Source: an uncultured Eggerthellaceae bacterium (GTDB lineage: Bacteria > Actinomycetota > Coriobacteriia > Coriobacteriales > Eggerthellaceae). Taken from it: a stretch of 35,008 bases of DNA. Shown piece after piece: positions 15,530 through 24,126 of this stretch. The first letter of the stretch is position 1. Each line of letters opens with the position of its first letter. The stretch lies in assembly GCA_910588945.1 (NCBI GenBank), contig CAJUSF010000008.1:1-35008 (forward strand), given 5' to 3'. The translations under genes were made by a program, and so were the position numbers. The notes below the pieces were generated by a model. That model did no database searches, was not told where the DNA came from, and saw only the letters and a program-made list of their open reading frames with translations.

Positions 15530-16647
15530 TTATCGATATTCCGGGCGAGAATCCCTACGATGTTCGCATCGGAGACGGCCTTCTTGAGGGGATCGGTCCG
15601 TATTGCAAGAAGATAGAAGGGCTTGAAGGTGCGCCGAGCGTTCTTGTGCTGAGCGATTCGAACGTGGCGCCGCTGTATCTTGAAGCGGCGAAAAGTTCGC
15701 TTCAAAATGTCGGTTATAAGGTGAGCGACATTGTGGTTCCCGCAGGTGAGGATGCCAAATCACTAAGCGTGGCCTCGGAGGTTTGGGAGGCTATGGCTCA
15801 ACTGTCTCTCACGCGCGATTGCTTCGCGGTCGCGCTCGGAGGAGGCGTTGTGGGGGATTTAACGGGGTTTGCGGCCTCCACTTACATGCGCGGCATCAAG
15901 TTTGTTCAGGCTCCGACTACGCTTCTTTCCATGGTGGACTCATCGGTGGGCGGAAAGACAGGCGTTAATCTATCTGCTGGAAAGAATCTTGTGGGTACGT
16001 TCATGCAGCCGAGCTATGTCTGCGCATCGATAGATACCCTCTCAACGCTTGATGATCGCGAATGGGCTTGCGGATGCGCCGAGATAGCTAAGTCATCCGT
16101 GATAGATTCCAACGATTTTTTCTTCTGGATGCTAGAGAATGCAGATGCGCTTTGGGAACGTGATCCGGAAGCGGTCAAGGGGGCTATCGAGCGATCTGTC
16201 GTTTTCAAGGCTAATGTCGTGGCCCAGGACAAGACGGAGAGCAAAGGCGTTCGTGAGTGCTTGAACTACGGGCATACATTGGCGCACGCCATAGAGAAGC
16301 TGGCCGGATACGGAACCTATTCGCACGGAGCGACCGTTGCAGAGGGCATGCGGTTCGCAGCCTTTTTGGGTGAGCGCATCATCGGCACCGATAGCGATTT
16401 CGCCGCTTCTCAAGCAGAGTTGCTCACTTCGCTTGGACTGCCGTACCTTGATTGGTATGCGGATGCACGCGATATCGTCGAGATCATGAAGACCGACAAG
16501 AAATCCCGCGGTGGGAAGATCCGATTCGTGCTCGTCGAAGATGTTGCGAAGTGGAGCTTGGTGGAGGTAGATGATGACACCTTATGTCAGGCTCTTGAGG
16601 ACTATTTCGCTTTCAAGCGCGATATTGTTGATAGCGGATCGATGTAG
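15511..16647 (+). CDS. aroB: 3-dehydroquinate synthase
   Basis: The enzyme converts DAHP to 3-dehydroquinate, with NAD and a divalent metal. The 378-residue protein shows GGGVVGDLTGFAASTYMRG (NAD-binding and metal region), PTTLLSMVDSSVGGKTGVN, EIAKSSVIDS and NYGHTLAHAIE (zinc-binding histidines). The ATG at 15511 has GGAGCAGGAAGG upstream; the frame is open to 15445 inside aroK. It follows aroK with a 19-base overlap, and aroQ starts 33 bp later. Confidence 0.97.
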   Translation: MPATKIVIDIPGENPYDVRIGDGLLEGIGPYCKKIEGLEGAPSVLVLSDSNVAPLYLEAAKSSLQNVGYKVSDIVVPAGEDAKSLSVASEVWEAMAQLSLTRDCFAVALGGGVVGDLTGFAASTYMRGIKFVQAPTTLLSMVDSSVGGKTGVNLSAGKNLVGTFMQPSYVCASIDTLSTLDDREWACGCAEIAKSSVIDSNDFFFWMLENADALWERDPEAVKGAIERSVVFKANVVAQDKTESKGVRECLNYGHTLAHAIEKLAGYGTYSHGATVAEGMRFAAFLGERIIGTDSDFAASQAELLTSLGLPYLDWYADARDIVEIMKTDKKSRGGKIRFVLVEDVAKWSLVEVDDDTLCQALEDYFAFKRDIVDSGSM

Positions 16648-16680
16648 GCTGCGGGCTGATTGAGGAGATTGGAATAACCG

Positions 16681-17109
16681 ATGACGCGTTTTCTTTTGAT
16701 GAACGGACCGAATCTGAATATGCTCGGGATTCGCGAGCCTGCGATCTATGGGGCTGACACGCTTGAATCTATAGAGGAAGAGGTCGTTGAATACGGTGCA
16801 AAGCTCGGTGTTGATATCGATTGCTTCCAGTCTAATCATGAAGGAGAGCTCATCGATAAGCTCCATGAGGCTCACAGTGAATATGATGGTGTAATTTACA
16901 ATCCGGGAGCACATACTCATTATTCGTATGCACTTCGCGATGCAGTTGCTAGTATTGATGTTCCGGTTGTCGAGGTTCATATCTCGGATGTGGATAACCG
17001 GGAGGACTTTCGTAAGATATCCGTCTTCGATGGCGTCTGCTTCGCAAAGATAAAGGGCCATGGTCGACAAGGTTATTTGGAGGCCGTTGATGCATTGCTC
17101 GACCGATAG
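16681..17109 (+). CDS. aroQ: 3-dehydroquinate dehydratase, type II
   Basis: The 142-residue enzyme dehydrates 3-dehydroquinate to 3-dehydroshikimate. The N-terminus FLLMNGPNLNMLGIREPAIYG holds the catalytic tyrosine. QSNHEGELIDKL, NPGAHTHYSYALRDA and EVHISDVDNREDFRKIS complete the type II set, with the catalytic histidine in the last segment region. The family forms dodecamers. A GGAG lies somewhat far upstream of the ATG. Its 3' end overlaps the next gene by 20 bases. Confidence 0.96.
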   Translation: MTRFLLMNGPNLNMLGIREPAIYGADTLESIEEEVVEYGAKLGVDIDCFQSNHEGELIDKLHEAHSEYDGVIYNPGAHTHYSYALRDAVASIDVPVVEVHISDVDNREDFRKISVFDGVCFAKIKGHGRQGYLEAVDALLDR

Positions 17110-18283
17110 GGTCCGCTCGCTTCGCCGGGTGCTTATCGCAGGCGGCGTACAAGCGATGTATGTCCGCGATACTGTGAACATCGAATGGCTCACAGGATTT
17201 CAGGGCGTGTTCGATGGTGAGCAGGCACACGCGATGTTTGTTCCTACGCTAGAGAAATGGGCCTACCTTCATTCCGATTCGCGTTATACTACTGCGCTGG
17301 AGCGCGAGGCGAAAGACACACTTATTTGTATCAATTCTGAAAGCATGCGTTTTTCCGAGTGGCTCTATTCGATGTGGAGTCGCTATCTCTATCATTTTGC
17401 CGACGAGCTTCCGGCAAGGCCTCTCATGGCTATTGAGGATTCGATCTCGCTTTCGCAGTATCGGGCCATGGAGCGCGAATTTGCGAAGGGCTATGCCGAT
17501 GCGCTACAAGGTGCAACGCTTGAGAATCTAGAGGTAACGCTTGAGGGAGCCTATCTTCCTTTTGAGGAAACAGACGGACTTATCTTGCAGCTGCGCGCTC
17601 GTAAGGATGAAGCCGAGATAGAGAGGCTTCGCGCCGCTCAGGCTATTACCGATAAGGCATTCGATCATATCATTGGCTTTATAGCTCCGGGCATGACCGA
17701 GCGCGAGATTCAGCTTGAACTCGATAACGAAATGATGCGTCTTGGTGCCGATTCGCTTGCTTTTCAGACGATAATCGCAAGCGGAGACAACGGTGCTTCT
17801 CCACATGCCATCGTAAGCGAGAGAAAAGTTCGTCGCGGTGAGTGCATCGTGATGGATTTTGGTGCTCGAAAGGATGGGTATTGCTCGGATATGACGCGCA
17901 CCGTATTTATCGGAGAGCCCGATGCCGAGATGCGCAAGGCTTGGGATACGCTGCGTCGCGCGAACGAGACAGTAGAGGATAGTCTCCATCCCGGAATGAC
18001 CGGCCGTGAGGCGCATGAGATGGCTATATCAGTACTTGCCGAGGGCGGTTTCGCCGATGCGATGGGTCACGGGCTTGGCCACGGTGTTGGAATGCAGATA
18101 CATGAAGAGCCGGTGCTTTCGCCGAGAAACGCCAAACCGCTGCAATCTGGAAACGTTGTTACGGTGGAGCCGGGAATCTACATTCCGGGTCGATTCGGGA
18201 TGCGCCTTGAGGATTTCGGCGTGATAACCGAACAGGGATTTGACCGTTTCACAACCTCCACTCATGAGATGGTGGTCATCTGA
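17090..18283 (+). CDS. pepP: M24B Xaa-Pro aminopeptidase
   Basis: The 397-residue protein is a metallopeptidase removing N-terminal residues before proline. An N-terminal creatinase-like domain (about 1-145) is followed by the pita-bread catalytic domain. The metal ligands are visible: the two aspartates in MDFGARKDGYCSDMTRT, the histidine in GHGLGHGVG, and the two glutamates in VEPGIY and RLEDFGV. TTTGGAGG lies six bases before the ATG at 17090, inside aroQ; the frame is open from 17060. In many Gram-positive genomes aroQ-pepP is followed by efp; here ribD follows instead. Whether the natural substrate is dipeptide or longer is not decided by sequence. Confidence 0.92.
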   Translation: MHCSTDRVRSLRRVLIAGGVQAMYVRDTVNIEWLTGFQGVFDGEQAHAMFVPTLEKWAYLHSDSRYTTALEREAKDTLICINSESMRFSEWLYSMWSRYLYHFADELPARPLMAIEDSISLSQYRAMEREFAKGYADALQGATLENLEVTLEGAYLPFEETDGLILQLRARKDEAEIERLRAAQAITDKAFDHIIGFIAPGMTEREIQLELDNEMMRLGADSLAFQTIIASGDNGASPHAIVSERKVRRGECIVMDFGARKDGYCSDMTRTVFIGEPDAEMRKAWDTLRRANETVEDSLHPGMTGREAHEMAISVLAEGGFADAMGHGLGHGVGMQIHEEPVLSPRNAKPLQSGNVVTVEPGIYIPGRFGMRLEDFGVITEQGFDRFTTSTHEMVVI

Positions 18284-19578
18284 TGGCGAACCCGTCGCTT
18301 CTCGATGATGACTATATGGCCGCTGCGCTTGAGCTTGCGAAGCGGGGAGCGGGCTGGGTGAATCCAAATCCGATGGTCGGCTGTCTGATCGTGAAGGATG
18401 GAGAGATCTTAGGGGCGGGATATCATACGCGATTCGGTGCGCCCCATGCCGAGCGTGAAGCGCTTGCCGATTGCGTGCGTCGCGGGCGGGATACGGTAGG
18501 CGCAACGGCCTATGTGACGCTTGAGCCATGTTCTCATACCGGTAAGACACCGCCTTGTTGCGACGCTCTTATCGATGCCGGGATAGCGCGCGTGGTCGTC
18601 GGGTCAAACGACCCTAATCCTTTGGTGGCCGGAGCCGGGATAGCGCGTCTTGTCGATGCTGGTATCGATGTGAAGACAGGGGTTCTATCGCAGCGTTGCG
18701 ATGCGCTCAATGCTGCATTTTTTCACTTCATCACAACACGAACGCCGTATGTTGTGGCGAAGTTCGCCTCCACGCTAGATGGCAAGATCGCCACGCGTGA
18801 GGGTCTATCCAAGTGGATAACCGGCCCGATCGCCAGAGCGCGCGTGCATGAGGATCGTTCAAGGTATGCAGCCATCATGGTAGGTGTTGGGACCGTTATC
18901 GCCGATGATCCGCAGCTGAGCGCAAGGATTGCACGGGATGATGCGATGAGCAACCATCAGTCCGAAGACTCCCGGTCTGGTGATGAGCGCTCGCTGTGCG
19001 ATCCGAGGCTTGATTCGGTGCTTGGTTCGGTGTCTGATCCGTTGCCTGATAAGCTTGCATCGTCGCTTCGCACATACATCAACGATCCTCGGCCAGAGCC
19101 CCACCAGCCGACGAGGATAATCGTCGATACGCACCTTCGCACTCCGCTTGAATCGAATGTCGTCAAAAGTGCTAACAGGCAGCCTACCATTATCGCCACT
19201 TGTGTGTCCGATGATGCGCACCATCGCGCCTATGAAGAGCTCGGTTGTTCCGTTGTGCCCATCGATGAGGACGAACAGGGTCGCGTTGATCTCTTAAAGC
19301 TTCTTAAGACATTGGGTCTGATGGGGATCGACAGCGTTTATGTGGAAGGTGGTGCTAAGCTTCTGGGGGCGCTTTTCGATCTTGATATCCCGAACAGGGT
19401 GGATGCCTATATCGCGCCGAAGATCTTTGGCGGCGTGGGCGCTCCGTCACCTGTGGGCGGCAATGGGGTAGATGCGCCGGATATGGCAATCTGCTTTGAG
19501 CAGACTGCCGTGTGCAGGCTTGGAGATGATATCTTGGTTTCAGGCGAGATATCGCCTCGTGCAAAGCATCGGCGCTAG
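18283..19578 (+). CDS. ribD: Bifunctional riboflavin biosynthesis protein RibD
   Basis: The protein deaminates and then reduces the pyrimidine intermediate of riboflavin synthesis. The N-terminal deaminase domain (about 1-145) has the zinc motif HAEREAL and PCSHTGKTPPC. The C-terminal reductase starts near TPYVVAKFASTLDGKIAT and ends in IAPKIFGG. The ATG overlaps the pepP stop by one base. At 431 residues it is longer than the usual 360-370, because about 50 polar residues (217-265) are inserted between DDPQLSAR and DPRPEPHQPTRIIVD. The insertion lies in a surface loop of the reductase fold, so activity may be kept. No FMN riboswitch is visible upstream, as the gene is internal to the block. 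Confidence 0.95.
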   Translation: MANPSLLDDDYMAAALELAKRGAGWVNPNPMVGCLIVKDGEILGAGYHTRFGAPHAEREALADCVRRGRDTVGATAYVTLEPCSHTGKTPPCCDALIDAGIARVVVGSNDPNPLVAGAGIARLVDAGIDVKTGVLSQRCDALNAAFFHFITTRTPYVVAKFASTLDGKIATREGLSKWITGPIARARVHEDRSRYAAIMVGVGTVIADDPQLSARIARDDAMSNHQSEDSRSGDERSLCDPRLDSVLGSVSDPLPDKLASSLRTYINDPRPEPHQPTRIIVDTHLRTPLESNVVKSANRQPTIIATCVSDDAHHRAYEELGCSVVPIDEDEQGRVDLLKLLKTLGLMGIDSVYVEGGAKLLGALFDLDIPNRVDAYIAPKIFGGVGAPSPVGGNGVDAPDMAICFEQTAVCRLGDDILVSGEISPRAKHRR

Positions 19579-19602
19579 AGGGCAAGAGAAATCGGAGTCA
19601 GC

Positions 19603-20334
19603 GTGTTCACAGGGATCATTGAAGAGGTTGGAAAAGTTGGTAATATTACACGTTCCAGCAAGGGAGCGACGATCTGTATCGACGCGAGATACGTGCTAGA
19701 AGGTACGTCTGTGGGTGACAGCATCGCGGTGAACGGAATATGCCTTACTGTGACCGATATCGACTCCCGCGGGTTTCGAGCTGATGTCATGCCCGAGACG
19801 ATGGAGCGTACGAACCTCGGAAAGTTGAGGATCGCAAGCCCTGTCAACCTTGAGCGCGCCATGCCAGCAGATGGTAGGTTTGGCGGGCATATAGTGTCAG
19901 GCCATATCGATTGTGTGGCGAAACTGCGCACGAAAACGCAGGTCGATAATGCTTTTATCTTCGAGTTTGAGACTCCTGTCTCAGCGCTTCGCTATGTCGT
20001 CGAGAAGGGGTCGGTAGCGCTCAACGGGATCAGTCTGACCGTGGTGGCGGTGCAAGACTTTGACCGGGGTAAAGATGCGGTTGGGTCAGGAACGCTAAGC
20101 GTATCCGTCATTCCGCATACCTTGAGCGAGACGAATCTGGAAATGCTCGAGCGTGGAGCTGAGGTCAACCTTGAATGCGACATGATCGGAAAATACGTCG
20201 AGCGCCTGATGGGCTTTACCGGCGATGGTGAAACCGTGCGCATGAGCATGCTTGATGCAGGTCCCAATCTTTCTTCTGATGAGGGGACCTCAGGTGGCAT
20301 TTCGATGGCGTTTCTTGCCGAGAACGGATTTTGA
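19603..20334 (+). CDS. ribE: Riboflavin synthase, alpha subunit
   Basis: The 243-residue enzyme dismutates two 6,7-dimethyl-8-ribityllumazines into riboflavin. Two lumazine-binding repeats are seen: MFTGIIEEVGKV...GDSIAVNGICLTV, and FGGHIVSGHIDCVAKL...GSVALNGISLTV. The start is GTG at 19603 after a GGAG. About 30 extra residues follow the usual end, after IGKYVERL. It directly follows ribD, but ribBA and ribH are not next to it, so the riboflavin genes are split in this genome or partly replaced by salvage. Confidence 0.95.
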   Translation: MFTGIIEEVGKVGNITRSSKGATICIDARYVLEGTSVGDSIAVNGICLTVTDIDSRGFRADVMPETMERTNLGKLRIASPVNLERAMPADGRFGGHIVSGHIDCVAKLRTKTQVDNAFIFEFETPVSALRYVVEKGSVALNGISLTVVAVQDFDRGKDAVGSGTLSVSVIPHTLSETNLEMLERGAEVNLECDMIGKYVERLMGFTGDGETVRMSMLDAGPNLSSDEGTSGGISMAFLAENGF

Positions 20335-20450
20335 TAGCGGACGCTGCGGCCGATACTTTACGTATTCGCTTATCGTATTTCCCCAGCCGTTCGCTTTTCA
20401 AGAACCGTTTCGGTGTCGATTTATGTGAAGGTTTGCTAAAAGAGTGCTAT

Positions 20451-20492
20451 TGTCAAGCATTTTGTTTTATCATTCTATAAGTTTGAACAAAC
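20451..20492 (+). promoter_or_regulatory. Candidate promoter and operator before the SurA-N-like gene
   Basis: TTGTCA (20451-20456) and TATAAG (20476-20481) are spaced 19 bp, a little long for a sigma-A promoter. The palindrome GTTTGAACAAAC (20481-20492) starts at the last base of the -10, where a repressor could act. Confidence 0.35.
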
Positions 20493-20494
20493 TC

Positions 20495-20544
20495 ATTCAT
20501 CCGAGTCGCTTAGGTCAGATACGTTAAGGCTCGGGCGGATGAAT
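20495..20544 (+). terminator. Hairpin between ribE and the SurA-N-like gene
   Basis: ATTCATCCG (20495-20503) pairs with CGGATGAAT (20536-20544) around a 32-nt interior with further partial pairing (CTTA/TAAG). It could terminate the aro-rib block or be a 5' leader structure of the next gene; only a weak T-rich stretch follows. The remainder of 20335-20572 holds no gene that I can see. Confidence 0.4.
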
Positions 20545-20572
20545 CGTTGATCATATTTGAAAGGCGCGCTTC

Positions 20573-21655
20573 ATGAGCGAAGAGAAAAACATCGAGATGT
20601 CAGATATTGAAAAGAAAGCTATGCACAATATCGCTAAGGCTGAAAATACGCCTATTGCCGTGGATCGCAAGATCCCTGGAAGCGATATGGCGGTCATGAC
20701 CATCATCGCGATTATAGCGATAGTTTGCATTGCTGTGTCGATTGTGGTGTCGGGCACCGCTCCGACTTCATCTAAAGAGCTGCAACCCAAGACCGCCCAG
20801 CAACCGCTTGCGGCATATGCTGTATCTGATTACTCGCACCTTCCGGAAGGCGTGGCTGCCGAGGTCAACGGCGTGGAGATCTCCGAGCAGATGGTTACCG
20901 ACTATGTCGATTCGTATCGTAAATCCATGGATCTTGAGAACGAAGATGAGTGGACTCAGTTCATATTCGAGGGAGAAAGCTACGGTAATACCGAGAATCT
21001 TCGTAACTTCGTCCTAAATATGATGATCAATCAAGAGCTGGTGGTTCAGGCCGCTGAATCCATCGGTGTCGTTGTTACCGATGAACAGATCGATGAGATC
21101 ATCAAGGATGACATGAAGAAACGCGAAATTGCAACGGAAGAGGAGTATTGGGATCTGGTATTGGCGAGCGGTTTCACCGAAGAGGGCTTCATCGCGCAAA
21201 ACCGTAACAGCCTTCTCCAGAATGAGATCGTCTACTATACAAACCCGGAATCGGGATATATCGATGATCTCGACGAGATGGTTCTGCAATATGTCAAAGA
21301 CTCGTATCCTGCGTATAGCGACATCACTTCTCTGGATGAGGTCAGCGAGAACATCTCGGGATATTCTCGTGAGTATGTGATATATCTGTTGAACACGAAG
21401 GCTTACAACGCTTTCATGGAGGACTTCATTAAGAATTCTTCTATCGAAGTGGCGGCTCCTCCGGAGGATCTACCTTATGCTGTGGATACTGCCGGTCTTC
21501 AGATTCAGAGCTTCATCGATGATTTCAAGCAAAAGATGGAATCTCAATCACAGCACGGCGGCCAGAGCAATGAAGAGCTTGAAGGCGAGAGCATCGAGGG
21601 CATCAGTTCGCTTGAGAGCCCAGAGCAGCCCGCGGCTGACAAGAGCGCCGAGTAG
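20573..21655 (+). CDS. SurA N-terminal-like membrane-anchored chaperone/foldase-like protein
   Basis: The protein has 360 residues. A cytoplasmic tail of about 40 residues precedes one membrane segment (about 40-62, MAVMTIIAIIAIVCIAVSIVV). The outer part begins VAAEVNGVEISEQMVTDYV, the typical start of the SurA/PrsA N-terminal helical domain, and continues with helices such as NFVLNMMINQELVVQAAESIGVVVTDEQIDEII. No parvulin (rotamase) domain is visible; the second half is helical and ends in a Ser/Glu-rich tail. A role in folding exported proteins is inferred from the domain alone. A strong terminator follows (21711-21748). Confidence 0.8.
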   Translation: MSEEKNIEMSDIEKKAMHNIAKAENTPIAVDRKIPGSDMAVMTIIAIIAIVCIAVSIVVSGTAPTSSKELQPKTAQQPLAAYAVSDYSHLPEGVAAEVNGVEISEQMVTDYVDSYRKSMDLENEDEWTQFIFEGESYGNTENLRNFVLNMMINQELVVQAAESIGVVVTDEQIDEIIKDDMKKREIATEEEYWDLVLASGFTEEGFIAQNRNSLLQNEIVYYTNPESGYIDDLDEMVLQYVKDSYPAYSDITSLDEVSENISGYSREYVIYLLNTKAYNAFMEDFIKNSSIEVAAPPEDLPYAVDTAGLQIQSFIDDFKQKMESQSQHGGQSNEELEGESIEGISSLESPEQPAADKSAE

Positions 21656-21710
21656 ATTGACTTTTGTGCGCTGTCGCTGAATTCATAGTCGACATAATAG
21701 GTACGAACAA

Positions 21711-21748
21711 GGGCGAGGTCTGGTATGGAGACCTCGCCCTATTCTTTT
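21711..21748 (+). terminator. Strong intrinsic terminator after the SurA-N-like gene
   Basis: GGGCGAGGTCT (21711-21721) and AGACCTCGCCC (21729-21739) form a perfect 11-bp stem with a seven-base loop, followed by TATTCTTTT. On the minus strand TTGTTCG follows the stem, so it may also end the convergent 5-FCL gene. Confidence 0.9.
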
Positions 21749-21797
21749 GGGATAGCACACATATTGATGCGCCATATCGTTTCGATGCGTTCGGTGA

Positions 21798-22412
21798 TCA
21801 CACGATTATGATCGAGTTCATAGCGATATCGTGATCGCCAATGACACCTGTCTCTTTGAGGTTCTCGGCTACCTGCTCTTCGAAAGCAAGTCCTATCGTG
21901 CGGCCTTTGAATCGAGGGAGAAACCTGTCGTAGTATCCGCCGCCGTATCCTATTCGATTGCCGCTTTGATCAAATGCGACCCCGGGTATGATCGCGATCG
22001 CTTCGCCCTCTGCAAAGGACGAGGGGTCTACGCGGGTGCTCGTCTCGCGCTTAGGTTCGGGAATGTTCGCAAATCCGGGCTTCATATCGCCTAAATCCTC
22101 GACAATGTACCACTCGAGTGTTTTCGTTTCAGGAATGCAAAGAGGAAACACGATCTTCTTTCTCAGTCCAAGCGTGAATTCTATCAAGGAGCGCGTGTCG
22201 ACTTCCGATCCGATGGGGAAGTATGCAAGGACGACATCTGCGGTATGAAAGGCATCCTTGAGTGCGTTTTCGTTCGATATCAACCTAGGGACATCGGCGC
22301 TTCTGCGCGACCTGTCCGGCTCGGGGATTTCATCGCGAAGTGCAAGATATCTCTTGCGCAGATCGGCTTTATTGTCAGACATTATCGCTGCGTTCCCAGA
22401 GGTGTCGTTCAT
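21798..22412 (-). CDS. 5-formyltetrahydrofolate cyclo-ligase
   Basis: The enzyme converts 5-formyl-THF to 5,10-methenyl-THF with ATP. The protein has 204 residues from the ATG at 22412, which overlaps the upstream gene's stop as TGATG; the frame is open to 22448, and an internal ATG at 22382 starts nearer to the conserved region. Motifs include KADLRKRYLALRDEI at the N-terminus, the substrate region PIGSEVDTRSLI, and the nucleotide-binding GYGGGYYDRFLPRFKG. Coupled translation with the small upstream gene is likely. It ends before the bidirectional terminator. Confidence 0.93.
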   Translation of the reverse strand: MNDTSGNAAIMSDNKADLRKRYLALRDEIPEPDRSRRSADVPRLISNENALKDAFHTADVVLAYFPIGSEVDTRSLIEFTLGLRKKIVFPLCIPETKTLEWYIVEDLGDMKPGFANIPEPKRETSTRVDPSSFAEGEAIAIIPGVAFDQSGNRIGYGGGYYDRFLPRFKGRTIGLAFEEQVAENLKETGVIGDHDIAMNSIIIV

Positions 22413-22705
22413 CAGGCGGGATCCGCTGAGTTCAGACGGATGGCGCACATCTGCACCTCGTGTATGAGATCGTTATCAATTCTTTTGCTCGCCTCTGAAA
22501 CCGTCTTTTCATCGGAGGTTGAGAGCGTGTCGTTCAAAGAGATGCACTTCATGATGAAGGTCTCGTCGTCATCACCTATCATTCCGAGTTCTTTGGCTTT
22601 TTCTATGCATATATCCACATCGGTTGTCTTGCCGACGCGCCAAAGGTGAAGCGTCACAAGTTGTACAGCGCCTTTGAACCTTCGGATCATCGCAGCATCT
22701 TGCAT
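22412..22705 (-). CDS. Small helical protein, unknown function
   Basis: The 97-residue protein is not recognised. It is predicted by eye to be largely helical (RRFKGAVQLVTLHLWRVGK, then KRIDNDLIHEVQMCAIRL) with an acidic middle and no membrane segment. AAGGAG lies five bases before the ATG at 22705, better placed than for the ATG at 22720. Its stop overlaps the start of the cyclo-ligase gene, which supports that it is a real, co-translated gene. It starts 57 bp downstream of rnpB on the same strand. Confidence 0.65.
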   Translation of the reverse strand: MQDAAMIRRFKGAVQLVTLHLWRVGKTTDVDICIEKAKELGMIGDDDETFIMKCISLNDTLSTSDEKTVSEASKRIDNDLIHEVQMCAIRLNSADPA

Positions 22706-22761
22706 GGCATCTCCTTGCATTCGTCTTGTTGCTCAGCCGATATCGATGTTTCGCATAAAAA

Positions 22762-23099
22762 GAGCGGGTCTATAAGCCGGGTTCTGTCGAGGGTGACCAT
22801 TTATCTCGAGCATATGTCGCCATATGCCTCTAGCGCGCAACCCGAATACACGGCAGGGCGACCGTATAGTACTCCTATTTGCGTTTGCTCCAGATGGGGT
22901 TTACCAAGCCGCGCTGTTACCAACGCGCTGGTGCGCTTTTACCGCACCGTTTCAGCTTTTCTCCCGACAAGCGGGGGAGTCTTCTTTTCTGTGGCACTTA
23001 TCCGTCGGGTCTCCCCGCCCAGCCGTTAGCTGGCATCTTGCCCTGAGGAGCCCGGACTTTCCTCGCATCGTCTCCGATACGCGATCACCTGACCCGCTC
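22762..23099 (-). ncRNA. rnpB: RNase P RNA (type A)
   Basis: The RNA subunit of RNase P, which removes 5' leaders from tRNA precursors. The minus strand reads GAGCGGGTC at its 5' end (23091-23099), complementary to GACCCGCTC at the 3' end (22762-22770), forming helix P1. Near the 5' end is the conserved GAGGAAAGTCCGGGCTC, and near the 3' end ACAGAACCCGGCTTATAGAC, the two halves of the P4 core. In between, GGTAAACCCC marks the L15 loop that binds the tRNA CCA end. A five-T run follows the P1 3' arm. Length about 338 nt. Ends are placed by helix P1 and may be off by a few bases. Confidence 0.97.
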
Positions 23100-23106
23100 G
23101 CGTGAT

Positions 23107-23112
23107 ATTTTA
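23107..23112 (-). promoter_or_regulatory. rnpB -10 element
   Basis: TAAAAT on the minus strand (23112 to 23107) lies seven bases before the mapped 5' end of rnpB, the right place for a -10. A weak TTACCT is found 17 bp upstream. Confidence 0.5.
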
Positions 23113-23218
23113 GACTACAACGGCGATAAAGGTAAGAGATGTTGCTTTTTTTACTCATGATCCGCCCGTGCTTGTTCATCGCATTCGATCGTTTAGCATC
23201 GCATCCCTTCGCCTTCTT

Positions 23219-23959
23219 TCAGCATACCTTGCCGAATGTCAGTCCGAAAAGTTTTTCACATCCACCTTCTCTAAGGCTTAGCGCCGCGCCGAACATCGTG
23301 GATCCTGTTGTGCAGATGTCATCTATCACGATGAGCTTCGAGGGTAGCTCCACATCGGCGCGTATTTGGAACTTCTGCTTCATGTTCTTGGCGCGTTCGC
23401 GTCGGTTGAGCTTGCGTTGGTCTAAGCTTTTCGGGCGCTCGAACACCGACAGCGATCGAAGGTGCGCATATTTGGCGACTAGTTCGGCTATCTTTTCCAT
23501 GTGGTCAAAGCCGCGTCTGTTTAGGGCTTCGGCTGTAGCCGGAATGAAGGTGATGAAAGTCTGGTCTGATTCTGCATTGTTTGCATCATCGACCCAATCC
23601 GGATCGATGTATCTGCTCATTGTCTTGGCGATCAGGGGCGCTAGCCTGTGCTCGTCATGATCTTTGTATACGGTCACAAGGCGCTTCGAGTCATCGTCTA
23701 TACGGACCGCGCTTGCGAGTCTATCAAATGGAAAGCTATCCAATCCGATGGCATCGATGGCGACATCATTGCATTCACAGCACTGTACCGACCCATAGGG
23801 AGACCCGCATCTCGGGCAGGAAGATAGAACGTCGATGTAGTCGATACGATCCGAACAATCGTCGCAAACGACAAAGCCCGGTTTGTCGCATATCGCGCAC
23901 CTTGTGGGCCACAATGCTTCGGCCACGATATCAAAAGCGAAGTTCTTGGCTCTGCGCAT
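23219..23959 (-). CDS. comF: ComF family phosphoribosyltransferase-like protein
   Basis: The protein has an N-terminal zinc ribbon with Cys pairs (CAICDKPGFVVCDDC and CPRCGSPYGSVQCCEC) and a C-terminal phosphoribosyltransferase domain with the PRPP loop LIVIDDICTTGSTMFGAA. ComF is required for DNA uptake in competent bacteria, probably at the internalisation stage. AGGA is placed well before the ATG at 23959, giving 246 residues, close to the family norm; ATGs at 24058, 24103 and 24166 and an open frame to 24328 are alternatives, but those extensions are basic, low in complexity and run into the 11-bp repeat array. No other competence gene is in the window. Confidence 0.87.
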   Translation of the reverse strand: MRRAKNFAFDIVAEALWPTRCAICDKPGFVVCDDCSDRIDYIDVLSSCPRCGSPYGSVQCCECNDVAIDAIGLDSFPFDRLASAVRIDDDSKRLVTVYKDHDEHRLAPLIAKTMSRYIDPDWVDDANNAESDQTFITFIPATAEALNRRGFDHMEKIAELVAKYAHLRSLSVFERPKSLDQRKLNRRERAKNMKQKFQIRADVELPSKLIVIDDICTTGSTMFGAALSLREGGCEKLFGLTFGKVC

Positions 23960-24126
23960 CCTGGTCCTGCGAGGCGACCTTCTTCTTCGGGTTGGGTCAT
24001 CAGAGGCTATGCGGGATGTTGGAATAGGAAAGGAGTGGGGAGGACGAATGCTTGTCATATCCCGTCTTGTGCCTGTCGATATGTCGTCTCGGATAGCTTT
24101 CATATTATCGATTGTGATGCAACCAT

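Noticed and set aside
18100..18283. FMN riboswitch upstream of ribD
   Set aside because: ribD overlaps the pepP stop codon; there is no room for a leader and no FMN-element core sequence.
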